Part shown: positions 36,335 through 47,300 of the stretch, piece by piece
Layout of the letters: each line of letters begins with the position of its first letter
Position numbering within the stretch: position 1 is the first letter of the stretch
DNA from: Parvularculaceae bacterium
Lineage (GTDB): Bacteria > Pseudomonadota > Alphaproteobacteria > Caulobacterales > Parvularculaceae
Direction: 5' to 3'
DNA length: 64,000 nucleotides
Assembly (NCBI GenBank): GCA_028284065.1
Contig: JANQSJ010000008.1
Location: 1-64,000, forward strand
Made by a program: the position numbers and the translations under genes
The notes under the pieces: generated by a model
What the model was told of the DNA's origin: nothing
Databases searched by the model: none
What the model saw: only the letters and a program-made list of their open reading frames with translations

Positions 36335-37870
36335 TCAGCCGTCAACGCCGATCGGCAGCGCCGCAAACTGCTTCGAGCCGCCGATCTGAATGCGTAGCAG
36401 GATGGCGTCCTTGCCGTCCTCGAGCGCCGCGTCGACCTTGGCTTCCAGCGCCGCCGGACTTGTCACCGGCTCGCCATCCGCTTCCAGAATGACCGCGCCC
36501 TCGCGCAGTCCCGCATCAGCCGCCACGCCGCCGCGTCGGACGCCCGTTACGACGACGCCCGCGACGTCGTTCGGCAGTCGATACTGCGCACGCGCTTCAT
36601 CGTCGAGGCGGCTCACGCGAAGGCCGAGTTCGGCCGCCATGTCGCCTTCGCCTCGCGGCGCATCATTGTCATTGGAGGCGATCTGGTCCTCGCCGCCGCG
36701 CTCGCCGAGCGTCACTGTCAGCGCACGCTCTTTCCCGTCGCGCACGAATGCGACGCGCACGCGCTCGCCCGGCGGATAGGAAGAAATCGTCCGTGAAAGG
36801 TCGATTGTGTTCTTGATCGGCTCGTCGTCAACCTTGAGGATCAAATCCCCGGCTTTAAGGCCCGCCTTTTCCGCCGGCGTGCCATCAAGCACGTCTTCGA
36901 TAAAGGCGCCGTCCGTGGAGTCGCGTCCAATGGCGGCGGCGAAGGTTGAATCGAGCTCCCGCAGCGACACGCCGAGCCAGCCGCGTGTCACCGCGCCGTC
37001 AGCGATGAGCTGCTCGACTGTGGCGCTCGCGACGCGCGCCGGAATGGCGAAACCGATGCCGACGCTGCCGCCGTTCGGCGAATAGATCGCGGTATTAACG
37101 CCGACCACGCGGCCCTTAAGATCAAAAGTCGGCCCGCCGGAATTTCCCCTGTTTATCGGCGCGTCGATCTGAATGTAGTCGAGAAACTGGCCCTGGCGGT
37201 TCTCGCCGCCGATCGCCGACACGATGCCGCTCGTGACCGTGCCGCCGAGGCCGAACGGATTGCCGACCGCGACAACGGTCTCGCCGACGCGCAGGTTCAC
37301 GTCGTCCGCGAACTCGACAATCTTCTGTCCCTTTGGCGGATCGACCTTGACGACGGCTAGGTCTGTAAGCGGATCGGTTCCAACGAGCGTCGCCTCCAGC
37401 TCATCGCCGGTGGCGAGCCTGATGCGGATCTCATCGGAGCCTTCAACGACGTGGTTGTTGGTGACGATGTGGCCGGCCCCGTCGATGAAGAACCCGGACC
37501 CCAGCGCCGCCATGCGCCGCGTTTCGCTCTCGTCCTCGCGCCCGCCGCCGCGCGGATCCTCGAAAGGGTCGCCGAACCGGAAGCGGAAGAATTCCTGGAA
37601 GGGGTCCATGCCGCGCGGGCGCTCGACCTCGCGCTCGACAAGCACGCTGACGACCGCCGGAGACACGTCTTCGACAAGGTCGGGGATGGACACCACGCCG
37701 CCTGCGCCAGCGCCTGGCGCGAGCAGCCTCGGCGCCTGCGCGCGGACGTCCGGCGCCAATGCGTTTGTCGCAACGGCGCCCGCAGCCGCGCCGATCGCGG
37801 CAGCGCCGAGAAGCGCCGAGCGGACCGAAGACTTCGCCAAGGGCTTGCCCGCCATCTTGTCCGAATTCAT
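36335..37870 (-). CDS. HtrA/DegP-type periplasmic serine protease
   Basis: A 511-residue Do-family protease/chaperone for misfolded envelope proteins. A basic N-terminus is followed by a hydrophobic segment (about 17-40), likely a signal or anchor. The trypsin-like domain shows His in TNNHVVEG, Asp in DPLTDLAVVK and Ser in RGNSGGPTF. Two PDZ domains follow (one near RGWLGVSLRELDS, one near LGLRVSRLDDEA). The ATG at 37870 is chosen because AGGAAAG lies about nine bases ahead, whereas the frame's upstream start at 37939 has no family match. It sits next to an OmpR-type system on the same strand, an arrangement common for stress-controlled htrA genes. Confidence 0.93.
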   Translation of the reverse strand: MNSDKMAGKPLAKSSVRSALLGAAAIGAAAGAVATNALAPDVRAQAPRLLAPGAGAGGVVSIPDLVEDVSPAVVSVLVEREVERPRGMDPFQEFFRFRFGDPFEDPRGGGREDESETRRMAALGSGFFIDGAGHIVTNNHVVEGSDEIRIRLATGDELEATLVGTDPLTDLAVVKVDPPKGQKIVEFADDVNLRVGETVVAVGNPFGLGGTVTSGIVSAIGGENRQGQFLDYIQIDAPINRGNSGGPTFDLKGRVVGVNTAIYSPNGGSVGIGFAIPARVASATVEQLIADGAVTRGWLGVSLRELDSTFAAAIGRDSTDGAFIEDVLDGTPAEKAGLKAGDLILKVDDEPIKNTIDLSRTISSYPPGERVRVAFVRDGKERALTVTLGERGGEDQIASNDNDAPRGEGDMAAELGLRVSRLDDEARAQYRLPNDVAGVVVTGVRRGGVAADAGLREGAVILEADGEPVTSPAALEAKVDAALEDGKDAILLRIQIGGSKQFAALPIGVDG

Positions 37871-37967
37871 GCGTATCACTTTCCTACTATCTCCAAGTTC
37901 ATGCGCCGCCGTCCCGATCGAGAACCCCGATGTATGCACGCCGTGGATGGCGGAAACCCGGCGCCTA

Positions 37968-37997
37968 ATCTTAAAAAATGGTAATATAAGCGATCAA
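37968..37997 (-). promoter_or_regulatory. Putative promoter for htrA
   Basis: On the minus strand TTGATC (37997-37992) and TAAGAT (37973-37968) are 18 bases apart, giving a transcript start near 37961 and a leader of about 90 bases. The -35 overlaps the stop codon of the upstream hydrolase-OsmC gene. The run of AT bases stands out from the GC-rich surroundings. Confidence 0.35.
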
Positions 37998-39244
37998 GCG
38001 CCCCTCGCCAACGATGAAGCGATCTCGACGCCGCTACTGAGCATCCGATGCACCGGGCATTTGTCGGCGATCTCCAAAAGGCGGGCGCGCTGATCGTGGT
38101 CGAGATCGCCCTCAAGTCGGACTGTCTTAACAAGGCTTGTCGACACATGGGCGTCCGCATCCGCCGCCCGGACGACCTCCACCGTGGCGCGGCGGAGGTC
38201 CCATTTCTTCCGCCGCGCATACATCCGCATGGTCATGACGGCGCAGGCGGCGAGGGCCGCCTCCACCGTGCGGGTCGGGTTCGGGCCAAGGTCTGAGCCG
38301 CCGTCCGCCGCGCCCGCGTCAATTGTCATCTGGTGGCCGTCGACGGAAAGACCGACGGCGAGCGGCGCATCGCTTCTGGAAACGGCGCGGGCGCCGCCCT
38401 CGAACGGCTGAACCGCAGGCGCAGCGGACGCAGCCTCATCCCCCGCCGCGGGCGCGTCGACGAAACGCGACGCCCAAGCGGCGATCGTCTCGGCGGCGTA
38501 GCGCGCATCCTTCGGGTCCGACAGGAGGTGGTCGGCGGTGTCTAGGCTAACGAAGCTCTTCGGGTGTTTCGCCGCAACGAAAAGCTCGGTCGCGTTGTCA
38601 ACGCCCACAGTCTCGTCGAACGGGGCGTGCAGGATCAGCAACGGTTTGCGCAGCTTCCCGAGCGCGTCCTTCACCTTCGCGCCTTCAATGTCGTCAATGA
38701 ATTGCTTCTTGATCGTGAACGGACGGCCGGCGAGCTGAACGGTCGCCTCGCCGTTTTTTTCGATGTCATCGCGCCGTTCCGCGAATTGATGCGCCACATG
38801 AGCGGCCTCAGATGGCGCGCCTATGGTCACGATCCCTTTCGTCTCAGGAATTCGGGCCGCCGCCCCGATCACCGCCGCACCGCCAAGCGAATGGCCTATC
38901 AGCAAGGACGGCGCTTCATGCTCCGCCCGCAAATAATCGGCCGCCTTCACAAGGTCGTCGACGTTCGAGGAGAAATTTGTATTCGCGAAGTCGCCCTCCG
39001 ACGCGCCGAGACCGGTGAAGTCAAATCGCAAGACCGCATAGCCGCAGCCCCTCAACGCGCGGGCGATCTCGCGCGCGGCCTTGATGTCCTTCGAACAGGA
39101 AAAACAATGGGCGAACAGCGCAAACGCCCGCGGACGGGCCGCCGGCGAGTCGAGCGCCGCCGCAAGCGAATCGCCCTGCGCGCCGGTGAACGTCGTTCTG
39201 GTCGTCGTCTCTTTTGTCGCCGCTCTCGTCATTGTCTCGCCCAT
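37994..39244 (-). CDS. Alpha/beta hydrolase-OsmC fusion protein
   Basis: A 416-residue bifunctional protein. Residues about 20-265 are an alpha/beta hydrolase, with the nucleophile elbow LLIGHSLGG and a C-terminal His in DTADHLL. Residues about 280-410 form an OsmC/Ohr-like domain, with the first cysteine in ALAACAVMTM and the second in ADKCPVHRML, the thiol pair used for peroxide reduction in this family. This fusion is known in many proteobacteria and is usually named bifunctional alpha/beta hydrolase/OsmC. It is probably cytoplasmic and involved in organic hydroperoxide defence. The ATG at 39244 has GGAGGA six bases ahead. It sits upstream of htrA. Confidence 0.9.
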   Translation of the reverse strand: MGETMTRAATKETTTRTTFTGAQGDSLAAALDSPAARPRAFALFAHCFSCSKDIKAAREIARALRGCGYAVLRFDFTGLGASEGDFANTNFSSNVDDLVKAADYLRAEHEAPSLLIGHSLGGAAVIGAAARIPETKGIVTIGAPSEAAHVAHQFAERRDDIEKNGEATVQLAGRPFTIKKQFIDDIEGAKVKDALGKLRKPLLILHAPFDETVGVDNATELFVAAKHPKSFVSLDTADHLLSDPKDARYAAETIAAWASRFVDAPAAGDEAASAAPAVQPFEGGARAVSRSDAPLAVGLSVDGHQMTIDAGAADGGSDLGPNPTRTVEAALAACAVMTMRMYARRKKWDLRRATVEVVRAADADAHVSTSLVKTVRLEGDLDHDQRARLLEIADKCPVHRMLSSGVEIASSLARGA

Positions 39245-39412
39245 CGCCAAATCCTCCGGCGCCATCCGCGGCGGCCCCGCCGCGAAGCGCAAATTCGCCT
39301 TTTGTTGGGTGGGAAAGTCTCCATCCGCCGCGGACGAATCAAGAGCGCGGGGCCGCGACGGCGCCTCTCGAACGGTCAATACCGCGCGATTTGGCCCGCC
39401 CTTTCCCGTCCG

Positions 39413-40993
39413 CTATCCGGCGAGCGCCGCCGCAGCGGCGCGCTCCTTCAGGAGCGCGCCCGCATCCGCGTCGATAAGCGGCGCGGCGGCATTCATCAGG
39501 CGGTCCATGCGCTCCCGCGCCTGCGCCCGCAACACGCCTTCGGCGGCGCGAATCTCCCGCACGAGGTCATTGGCGTACCGATCAAGCTGGCTCGCCGCGT
39601 CGTCGGCGGCCTCTCCCGCCCAGGCGCGCTCCAGCGCGCGCGCAAGGCGCGAGGCTTCGGCGAGGAAAGCCGCGGACGACGCCGCGCCGCGCAACTGCGT
39701 TTCGCAAAGCGGCGCTTCATAATCCGGACGCAGCGCGACAAGGCGCGTCGAACCCTTCGCGCCCCGGAAGGGCGTCACCGATCGCAGCGCCGCCTTCGCC
39801 TTTTCCACAGCCCGCGCAAGCGCCGTGGCGCTCAGATCGCGGCATGCTTCGACGCGCGCGATTGTCGCGCCGTCCGCGTTTGCGCCGGCGACGCCGGCGA
39901 TCCCGCCCGCAAAGTCGGCGACGCGCTCAAACCGCGCGACCGCATCGCGGAGGCCGTCGACGTCGACCGCGTCGCGTTCGAGGCGACGGACAATGTCCTC
40001 CAGATCGTCAAAGACAATATCCAGAAGCGCGTCCGCGCCAGGCGCGCCCCGCAACCGATAATAAAGCGGCAAAGCGGACCAGGGCGTCGCCATTCGTCCG
40101 GCGAAGAACATAAGGATGTAAGACGCATCCTGAGGATGGTCGCTGACGGCGTCAAAGAAGAGCGCCTCGGCGTCACGCACGCCAGCGTCGGAAAGCGACT
40201 TCATGCCAAGGGGAAACCGCGAACGCGCCTGCGAAAGGGCGGGAACAAGCGGGAGGAGACGCGCAATCTCCATCATGTCCTCGAATATCGGACCGCCCGC
40301 GTCTGCGCCATCCCGACCGCCGAGGAAGGCTGCGTAAAGGCGCTGTTGGGCGGGATCCGCGTTGGCGCGGCGGGCTACTGCGCCGAGGTCGCCGGAGACC
40401 GCGCGCCGCAATTCCGCATCCGCTTCGGCGCGTTCGCGCTCCGTCGCCGCCTTCGACTTGCGCGCGCCCTCAGCATCGGAAGCGGCGAGCGCCGCCTCCA
40501 GACGCTTTGCCGCGGCGGCGCTCGCCGCGCAGTCCTCCCGCCGGGTCAGGAACCGCCAGATCGGCGCAAGGCTGGCCCGCGGGATGCGCGCCGGCCGCTT
40601 CCGCCCGCCGCGCGTATGGACGAAGAACGCGTCGAAGGGCGTGAAGAAATGCCGACGCGCATCAATGCGGCGGGTCGGAAAATGCTCAGATGACGGAAGG
40701 CGGCGGCGCAGGAGCGCGAGCAGTCGATTGCGCGGCAGAGAGTCGAGCGCGTCGTTCTCCGCAGCTGCGACGGCCGCCGATGCGCCGTCCGCGTCGTCCT
40801 GTGCGCCGCCATCGTTGGGCGTCGGCAGGGGCCGCCGCTCGACCGCCGCGAACAATTTCGTGGACGCGGAAAGCGGCACGGTGTCGAGAAATCGGTCAAG
40901 CCGATCCAGCACCTCCGACATGCGGTCAGCGTCGGCCGGCCCGGATTTTTCATCCGTATGCGTAGTAGACGCTTTGGTGTCGCCCCTGATCAT
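39413..40993 (-). CDS. Large hypothetical protein, mostly helical
   Basis: A 526-residue protein that matches no family I know. It has no signal peptide or membrane segment and no Walker, zinc or nucleophile motif. Composition is rich in Ala, Arg, Asp and Glu, with long predicted helices throughout. One distinctive block is FPTRRIDARRHFFTPFDAFF near residues 105-124, followed by RASLAPIWRFL. A second is DASYILMFFAGRMATPWSALPLYYRL near 275-300. The gene lies between the hydrolase-OsmC fusion and the dnaJ-like gene, on the same strand but with gaps of over 100 bases. It may be conserved in related alphaproteobacteria; I cannot say what it does. Confidence 0.6.
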   Translation of the reverse strand: MIRGDTKASTTHTDEKSGPADADRMSEVLDRLDRFLDTVPLSASTKLFAAVERRPLPTPNDGGAQDDADGASAAVAAAENDALDSLPRNRLLALLRRRLPSSEHFPTRRIDARRHFFTPFDAFFVHTRGGRKRPARIPRASLAPIWRFLTRREDCAASAAAAKRLEAALAASDAEGARKSKAATERERAEADAELRRAVSGDLGAVARRANADPAQQRLYAAFLGGRDGADAGGPIFEDMMEIARLLPLVPALSQARSRFPLGMKSLSDAGVRDAEALFFDAVSDHPQDASYILMFFAGRMATPWSALPLYYRLRGAPGADALLDIVFDDLEDIVRRLERDAVDVDGLRDAVARFERVADFAGGIAGVAGANADGATIARVEACRDLSATALARAVEKAKAALRSVTPFRGAKGSTRLVALRPDYEAPLCETQLRGAASSAAFLAEASRLARALERAWAGEAADDAASQLDRYANDLVREIRAAEGVLRAQARERMDRLMNAAAPLIDADAGALLKERAAAAALAG

Positions 40994-41113
40994 TCACCCC
41001 AGTCGTCGGCGGCATGTCGCTAGCGTTCAATCGCGGGCGGCGGCGCCTAACGCCAAACGGCTAGTCTCCCTGACGCAAGACGCCCGCCGTCGCGAGGGTA
41101 GTGCGGGCCGTCG

Positions 41114-42079
41114 TCAAACGCCAGCGAAATGCTTGCGCGGCGCGTCCTGCTCGCCGCCGCTCCAGCTCCTGACGAAGTCCTCAAGCTCAGCATCGCCGCC
41201 CTCCGGCAAGACAATCCGAAGCTTCACGAACTGGTCGCCCGGCGGGGCGTCCTTCGCCGCGACGCCGCGGCCGCGCAGCCGCAGCACCGTGCCGGAATTC
41301 GCGCCGCGCGGCACGGTGACAGAGACGTCGCCGTCGACGGTCGGCACAGTGATCTTTCCGCCCAAGACCGCCTCCTTGAGCGTCACCGGGGCCTCCAGAT
41401 GAATGTCGACGCCATCGCGTTCGAAGATGCGATGGGGACGGACGGAAACTTCCACATAAACGTCGCCCGCCGGGCCGCCGCCGGGTCCCGGCTCGCCCTG
41501 GCCGCGCAGGCGCAGCGTCTGGCCGTCGTCGAGCCCCGACGGAATCGTAACGTCGAGGCTGCGGCCGTCCGGCATCGTCACCCGCTTGCGCGCGCCGCGG
41601 ACCGCCTCGATGAAATCCACCTCAAGGCGGTAGCGCAAATCGCGTCCGCGGATCGGCGCGCCGCGGAAACCGCCGCCGGCCCCGCGCCCGCCAGCGGCCT
41701 CGCGCGAACGCGCGCCGAAAAGATCGGCGAATAGATCGCTGAGATCGGAAAAGTCGCCCGGGCCCTCCGACGCGCCGAACGGCCCGTCGCGGCCGGCGCC
41801 GGGCCGAAACCCGCCGGCGCGCCCCCGTTCGCGCCCGTCAGCGTCGATTTCGCCGCGATCGAACCGCCGCCGGCGCTCCGGATCGCCGAGAATGTCAAAC
41901 GCGGCGGAGACCTCCTTGAACTTCTCTTCCGCGCGGCGATCGCCCGGATTGCGGTCAGGGTGGTGTTCCTTGGCCAGACGCCGGAACGACGCGCGGATTT
42001 CGGAATCCGACGCCGACGGGGAAAGGCCCAAAACTGTGTACGGATCGCGCGCCAACGCCGCCGTCTCCGGATTTCTCAA
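41114..42079 (-). CDS. DnaJ-type co-chaperone without zinc finger (CbpA-like)
   Basis: A 321-residue J-domain protein. Residues about 12-75 are the J domain, with the DnaK-activating HPD motif in KEHHPDRNPGD. A Gly/Arg/Phe-rich linker follows (about 80-145). The C-terminal beta-domains bind client peptides (DLRYRLEVDFIEAVRG; VTIPSGLDDGQTLRLRGQGEPG). The cysteine-rich zinc domain of DnaJ is absent, as in CbpA and class B proteins. It would act with DnaK in folding. It lies between an unknown gene and a hybrid kinase on the same strand, with no dnaK nearby. Confidence 0.93.
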   Translation of the reverse strand: MRNPETAALARDPYTVLGLSPSASDSEIRASFRRLAKEHHPDRNPGDRRAEEKFKEVSAAFDILGDPERRRRFDRGEIDADGRERGRAGGFRPGAGRDGPFGASEGPGDFSDLSDLFADLFGARSREAAGGRGAGGGFRGAPIRGRDLRYRLEVDFIEAVRGARKRVTMPDGRSLDVTIPSGLDDGQTLRLRGQGEPGPGGGPAGDVYVEVSVRPHRIFERDGVDIHLEAPVTLKEAVLGGKITVPTVDGDVSVTVPRGANSGTVLRLRGRGVAAKDAPPGDQFVKLRIVLPEGGDAELEDFVRSWSGGEQDAPRKHFAGV

Positions 42080-42173
42080 ACAACAACTTCAACCAACGCG
42101 ACATAAGATGCGCGTTCGTCGCGAAAATTAAAGCCCCGCCTGGAAACGCCCCTTACGACGCCGCCCCGCGCGC

Positions 42174-44198
42174 TCACCCAAGCCCCTTGCGCCGCGCGAA
42201 CGCCTCGGCGAGCGGGTCCGCCGCCTGCGCCTCCGACGCTTCGTCCTCGAACGCGACGTCGCGGAGCGCCGCCGCATCGATAATCTCCTCCATCGCGCCC
42301 CAGACAAACCGATCGAGCATCTCTATCAGCTCGCCGGCGCGCACCGGCTTGGCCAGCATCCCGTCCACCCCGGCCTCAAGGCAAGCGGCCCTGTCCTCCT
42401 GGGCGACGGCAGCCGTCAGCGCGACAATCGGCGTGCGCGACCAGGCCTCCGACGACCCGCGGATTTTGCGCGTCGCGGTGAGGCCGTCCATCACGGGCAT
42501 ATGGATGTCCATCAACACCATGTCGAATCGTCGCTCAGCGAGATTCTCAAGCGCGACGGCGCCGTTCTCCGCTTCGACGATCGTCATTTTGTGCTTCGCC
42601 AGCAAGGCGCAGACAACCTTTCGGTTGACGAGATTGTCCTCCACGAGAAGCACCGAGCCGCCCGAGCGGACGAGCTCCTCCGAGACGACGCCAAGATCGT
42701 CCTCCGCCGGCGCCTCGCCGATTTCCGCTTCAAACTCGATCCTGAAGGTCGAGCCTGCGCCCGGCTTTGACGCCACGGTGATGTCGCCGCCCATTGCGCG
42801 CACCACCGCGCGGCTGACGGAAAGGCCAAGGCCGGTGCCGCCGAACCGCCTTGTGATCGAATTGTCGGCCTGTTCGAAGGCGTCGAAGACGCGGAGGGAC
42901 TGCTCCGCCGACATGCCGATTCCGCTGTCGGCGACTTCTATGACGACCTTCGCGCGTCCGGGCGCATCGTCTCCGCCGCCCTCTTCGGCCGCATCCTTTC
43001 CCGCCGAGTCCCGGGCGGCCGCCGCGACGCCAGCGAGCGCTTCGGCGTCATCGGCGGGCGGGCCGCCCTTCAGCTTGGCTTCGATCCTCGCGAGCGCCGC
43101 CGCAACCCGGTCGGCGCGCTCATTCGCCGGCGGCGCGGGGGTCATCGCCGTCGCCGTCGCGCGCACCTGTATCGCGCCCTCGTCGGTGAACTTCACCGCA
43201 TTGGACAGAAGATTGTTGACGCACTGGCGCAGGCGCCGGCCATCGAGCTTGAGGTACGGGATCTCAACGCCGCCCATGTCGTAAGTCAGCGAGACCTGCT
43301 TGCGGATCGCGCCGGGACGGAACAGCGTCGTTGACTGGGCGACGATGTCGCGCAGGTCCTCGTCGGCGATCTCAAGCTCAAGATGGTCGGCCTCGATCTT
43401 CGCGTGATCAAGAATATCATTCAGTAGCCAGAGCAGCGTGTCGCTGGATTTCAGAACGATGTCGAGCTTTTCGCGCTGGTCAAAGTTCATGTCGCTTTCG
43501 CGCAAGACCTCGGCCATGCCGATGATGCCGTTCAGCGGCGTGCGCAGCTCATGGCTCATTTTCGCGAGGAAGCGCGACTTGGCGACTGACGCCTCCTCAG
43601 CGGCCTCCTGCTGGGCGCGCGCGAGCGACGTCGCCTCCTGAAGGCGCCGGATATAATCCGTACGCGCAAGATAAGCGGCGACGAGCGCGCCGACGAACGC
43701 CATCGCCGCAACGAGAGGTATTGGCGAGCGCGCCTCAAAGGACAGGATCGCGCCGGAGGCGATGAAGCTGAGCGCCATCGGCGATACGGACGCTGCGTAA
43801 ATCAGGTGCGAGGCCGCGTTGTGGACGGTGAGGTGGATGAGCGTTCCCGCCATCATTGCGACGGCGGCGTAAATCGCCCACGGCGAGCCGTCGGCCACCA
43901 ATATCCACGCCGGCGCGCTGTAGGCCGTCGCCGCGATCATCGAAACGGCGCTGAAGCCCGCCCGCATCGAGACCGGTATGTGCGTCCGCTCAATGCTGAA
44001 ATACCGGCGATAGGCGATCACCTCGGCGCCGAGGAACGCGCCCATGGCGAGCCACCAGGCGAAGGCCGCCGGGACGCCGGCGACCACGCCGACGACGATG
44101 GCGACGATGACGCTGACGCCCATCCGGAACGGATATTCGCGCGCCATCGCCTCGCCCGATTCGCGGTACGCGAAGACGTTGTTGTCCGGCCGTTCCAT
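42174..44198 (-). CDS. Membrane hybrid histidine kinase with receiver domain and an insert in its ATPase domain
   Basis: A 674-residue kinase. The N-terminal ~190 residues carry about six hydrophobic segments with little periplasmic loop. HisKA has the phosphoacceptor in [15 protein letters not shown]. The HATPase N-box ([11 protein letters not shown]) is separated from the G1 box (VADSGIGM) by an extra segment of about 65 Ala/Gly/Asp-rich residues (nucleotides about 42965-43155), far longer than the usual 20-30. The G2 box is [10 protein letters not shown]. The C-terminal receiver has acidic EDN and phosphoacceptor Asp in [13 protein letters not shown]. It lies about 105 bases after the GTA megatron gene on the same strand. 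The start is uncertain (ATG at 44198 or 44252). Confidence 0.88.
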   Translation of the reverse strand: MERPDNNVFAYRESGEAMAREYPFRMGVSVIVAIVVGVVAGVPAAFAWWLAMGAFLGAEVIAYRRYFSIERTHIPVSMRAGFSAVSMIAATAYSAPAWILVADGSPWAIYAAVAMMAGTLIHLTVHNAASHLIYAASVSPMALSFIASGAILSFEARSPIPLVAAMAFVGALVAAYLARTDYIRRLQEATSLARAQQEAAEEASVAKSRFLAKMSHELRTPLNGIIGMAEVLRESDMNFDQREKLDIVLKSSDTLLWLLNDILDHAKIEADHLELEIADEDLRDIVAQSTTLFRPGAIRKQVSLTYDMGGVEIPYLKLDGRRLRQCVNNLLSNAVKFTDEGAIQVRATATAMTPAPPANERADRVAAALARIEAKLKGGPPADDAEALAGVAAAARDSAGKDAAEEGGGDDAPGRAKVVIEVADSGIGMSAEQSLRVFDAFEQADNSITRRFGGTGLGLSVSRAVVRAMGGDITVASKPGAGSTFRIEFEAEIGEAPAEDDLGVVSEELVRSGGSVLLVEDNLVNRKVVCALLAKHKMTIVEAENGAVALENLAERRFDMVLMDIHMPVMDGLTATRKIRGSSEAWSRTPIVALTAAVAQEDRAACLEAGVDGMLAKPVRAGELIEMLDRFVWGAMEEIIDAAALRDVAFEDEASEAQAADPLAEAFARRKGLG

Positions 44199-44269
44199 GA
44201 TCGCGTCGCAACGATTCCAGCTAGCGCGGCGCAGGGTGTTCGCCGAGGGCAAGTTTTAAGCCTGCGGCG

Positions 44270-44284
44270 TTGACGCAGCGTTAA
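44270..44284 (-). promoter_or_regulatory. CtrA-box-like sequence upstream of the hybrid kinase
   Basis: On the minus strand TTAA, seven bases, TCAA: one mismatch from the CtrA consensus TTAA-N7-TTAA. It lies about 75 bases before the kinase start and just after the end of the GTA cluster. The overlapping CTGCG/CGCAG hairpin is too weak, without a T-run, to be called a terminator. Confidence 0.3.
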
Positions 44285-44304
44285 TCTTGCCGGCCGCGGA
44301 GCGG

Positions 44305-47300
44305 TCAAGGAGAGGCGAGACAAAACGCGAACACGCCCGTCCCCGCAAGGTCGGAAATCTGAGCCGCGCGAACCTCGAACGGGGCCGACGGACCGCCCGG
44401 GCCAAAGTCGGCCTCGGCGTCCGCCGCAGCGTAGACGAACGCCGGCGCCGCCACGTCGACGGCGCGCGCGACGGCCCCGCCATTAAGGATTTCGACGCGA
44501 TAGCGCTCGAACGCCTCGCCAAGCGGCGCATCTTCGCCGGCCCAGCTATCTCCGCCGATGCGCGTGCGGCGAACCCATGAAAACGACCAGCCTTCATCTG
44601 TCCTTTCGCAGCGGAAATGAACCGGCGACAAGGGCTTTAGGGCGCGCGATGTCGGCGTCATCGCGCGCTCGGCGTATGCGTCGCTCGTCGCCGGCGCCGC
44701 GCCCGCCGGCCCCGCGCGCCAGACCTGTTCGACGCCGCGCGCATTTAGCGGCAGGGCGGCGACGCCAAGCCGCCGGTCGATGAGCGCGACGCGCGCGCCA
44801 GCGGCGGCCCCGAGCGCCGCCAGGTCTTCGGTTCCCGCCTGGCCGCGCAAAAGGCGCGACAGGGTCCACACGCCGTCGGGCCCGAGCGTCGCGTCCTGAA
44901 ACTGAACCACCTCCACCCCGCCTGCGCCCGCATCGGTTTCGACGAAAAGCCCGTTTGCGCCGGCAAGGACGGCCTCCGCCTCAGCGGACGAAAACGCGCC
45001 GTTGAAGAGCCGCACGCGCAATGCTTCCTCGCGCCAGCGGCCGCTCCCGCCCGCAGGCAGGGGCGCAAGCGGCGCATCGAGCACGCCAAGGCCTGCGCGC
45101 GACGTCGCAGCCCCCGCCCAAACCCCGTCGCCGGCGACGCCGGCCGGCCGTCGATAGAAGGCGACCTCGCCCGGCCAGGGCGCGGCGTAGGCGGCGATGC
45201 GCACGGCGGCCGGCTCGTCATCTTCCTTTAGGAGCGGCGCATCAAAAATCGCGAAGGCGGGCGGCCCGAACACCGGCGGCGCGGCGGGCGCCGAAGGGGG
45301 AACGAACTCCGCCGGCGCGTCGAACACGTCCCGGGAGACGCGCACCGCCTCAATGTCGCGCGCGCGCCCGTCGACGATCTCCGCAATGCGGTAGCGGCGG
45401 GCGACGCCGTCCGCCTCAAGATCAATTGCGTCTCCGGGCTGCAGCGCAAGCCGCGAGGCGGGCAGGCGGAAGCGGGCGGTCTCGCGCGCCACATGCGCGT
45501 CGGCGAGCATGGCCCTCGCCCGCGCGGCCGCCGCGCCTGCGTCGATGACAAGCGGCAGCTCAACGCCCGCCCCGCGCGCGTCGGCCCGTCCCGGCTCGCT
45601 CGCCTCGGCGACGGCGGGCTGATAGTCCGCGCCTTCATCGATAAAGCCGAGCCGCAGACGCGAGGGGGCGTCGCCGAGCTGCTCCGTACGCGTTGTGAGG
45701 CGCGGCGCATCGTCGTCCATGACGAGGTCGTCCGCCGACAGCGAGGCGACGGAGCTTTGCGCGCGCGGCTGGAACCTCAGCGCGCCGCCAATATCGATTG
45801 CGTCGAACTGATAGACCTCGGCCAGCGGCTCGATGCTGGCGCGCGGGCTCATCGGCCGATCGAGGACATAACCCGTGAGGACGCCTTCAAGGCGCGCCGC
45901 ATCAGCCTCAACGGCGCCCGCCTCGCCCGCGAGCGCGGCGACAAGAAGGTCAAGCGGCGCGCGGCCGAGCCGCCCGTTCAGCCAGTGGCCGAGCGACCAG
46001 TTCGCCGCATCGCCCCAGACGTCGGCGAGCGCCGGAAAGAACGGAAACGGCCGCGCGTCGATGGCGTAGACATAGAACTTGTCCGCCGCCACCATGGGTC
46101 CGCCGTACACCGACGACGCCGGATTATTCGCCGGGTCCGCCCAGAATTTCAGGTGCGCCTCCAGGAATCGCCGCTGGGCGAGGTCGTCGCGCGCCCCGGT
46201 GGAGAAATAGGGCGTCGCGCTTTCCGCGCTTTTCGGGTCGACGAAGACGTTCGGCTGGTTCGCGCCCTTGTCGACCGCGGGACAGCCAAGCTCGGTAAAG
46301 TGGAATGGCTTGGAGCCCGGAACCCACGCCGTCGGGCTCGCCGACCGAACGCCGCCCGGCCGGTCATGGTGGGCGTTCGACCACCAGCCCCAGAAATCCT
46401 TCGGCCGGAAAATCCAGTCCTCGCCATAGGCCCCGTCGGCGATAGGCGAGCGGATTTGCGCCGCGCGGTCCGCCTCGCTGGCGTAATGCCAGTCATAGCG
46501 CTCGCCGGCGGCGATGTTGCCGGCGAGATAGTCTAGATCATGCTGGCTCCGCGCGCCGGCGAGGGCGTCCACATGGTCCGCCTCGTCGCGCCAGTCGGCG
46601 AGCGGAAGATAATTGTCGACGCCGATAAAATCGACGTTCGGGTCGCTCCAGAACGGGTCAAGGTGGAAGAAGACGTCGCCGGAGCCGTCGGCGGGCTGAT
46701 GGCCGAAATACTCAGACCAGTCCGCGCCATAGGATATCTTGACGTCGGGCCCGAGGACCGACCGCACCTCCGCTGCGAGGGACTTCAACGCCGCGACGGC
46801 GGGATAGGCGCCGCCGGCGTCGCGCGTCGTCGTAAGCCCGCGAAGCTCCGAACCCAGAATAAACGACTCAATCCCGCCGGCTAGCGCGCACAGGTGCGCG
46901 TAATGCAGAATGAACCTTCGGAACGACCATTCGTTCGGCCCATGATATGAGACGCCGCCTGCGGCGGTCGAGAAATCCGCCGCGCCGGCCGTCCCGAAGA
47001 ACGCCGCGACGTCCGCGGCGGCGCCTGCGGTTCCGTCGGACGGGCTGACGATGCGCCCGCGCCAGGGGAACGCCGCCTGCTCCGCGCCGCCATAGGGGTC
47101 CGGCAGGGCGTTGCCGGACGGCACGTCCATCAGGATGAAGGGGTGGAAGAGAACGTCGAGGCCACGCGCCTTCATGTCCGCGATCGCTTCAAGGACGGCC
47201 CTGTCCGCCGGCGTGCCGCCATAGACCGCCGCGCCGTCGGCTTGCGAGACGAGGAACGCGTCCGCGCGCGATACGCCGCCTGCGGACCATTCATAAGGCG

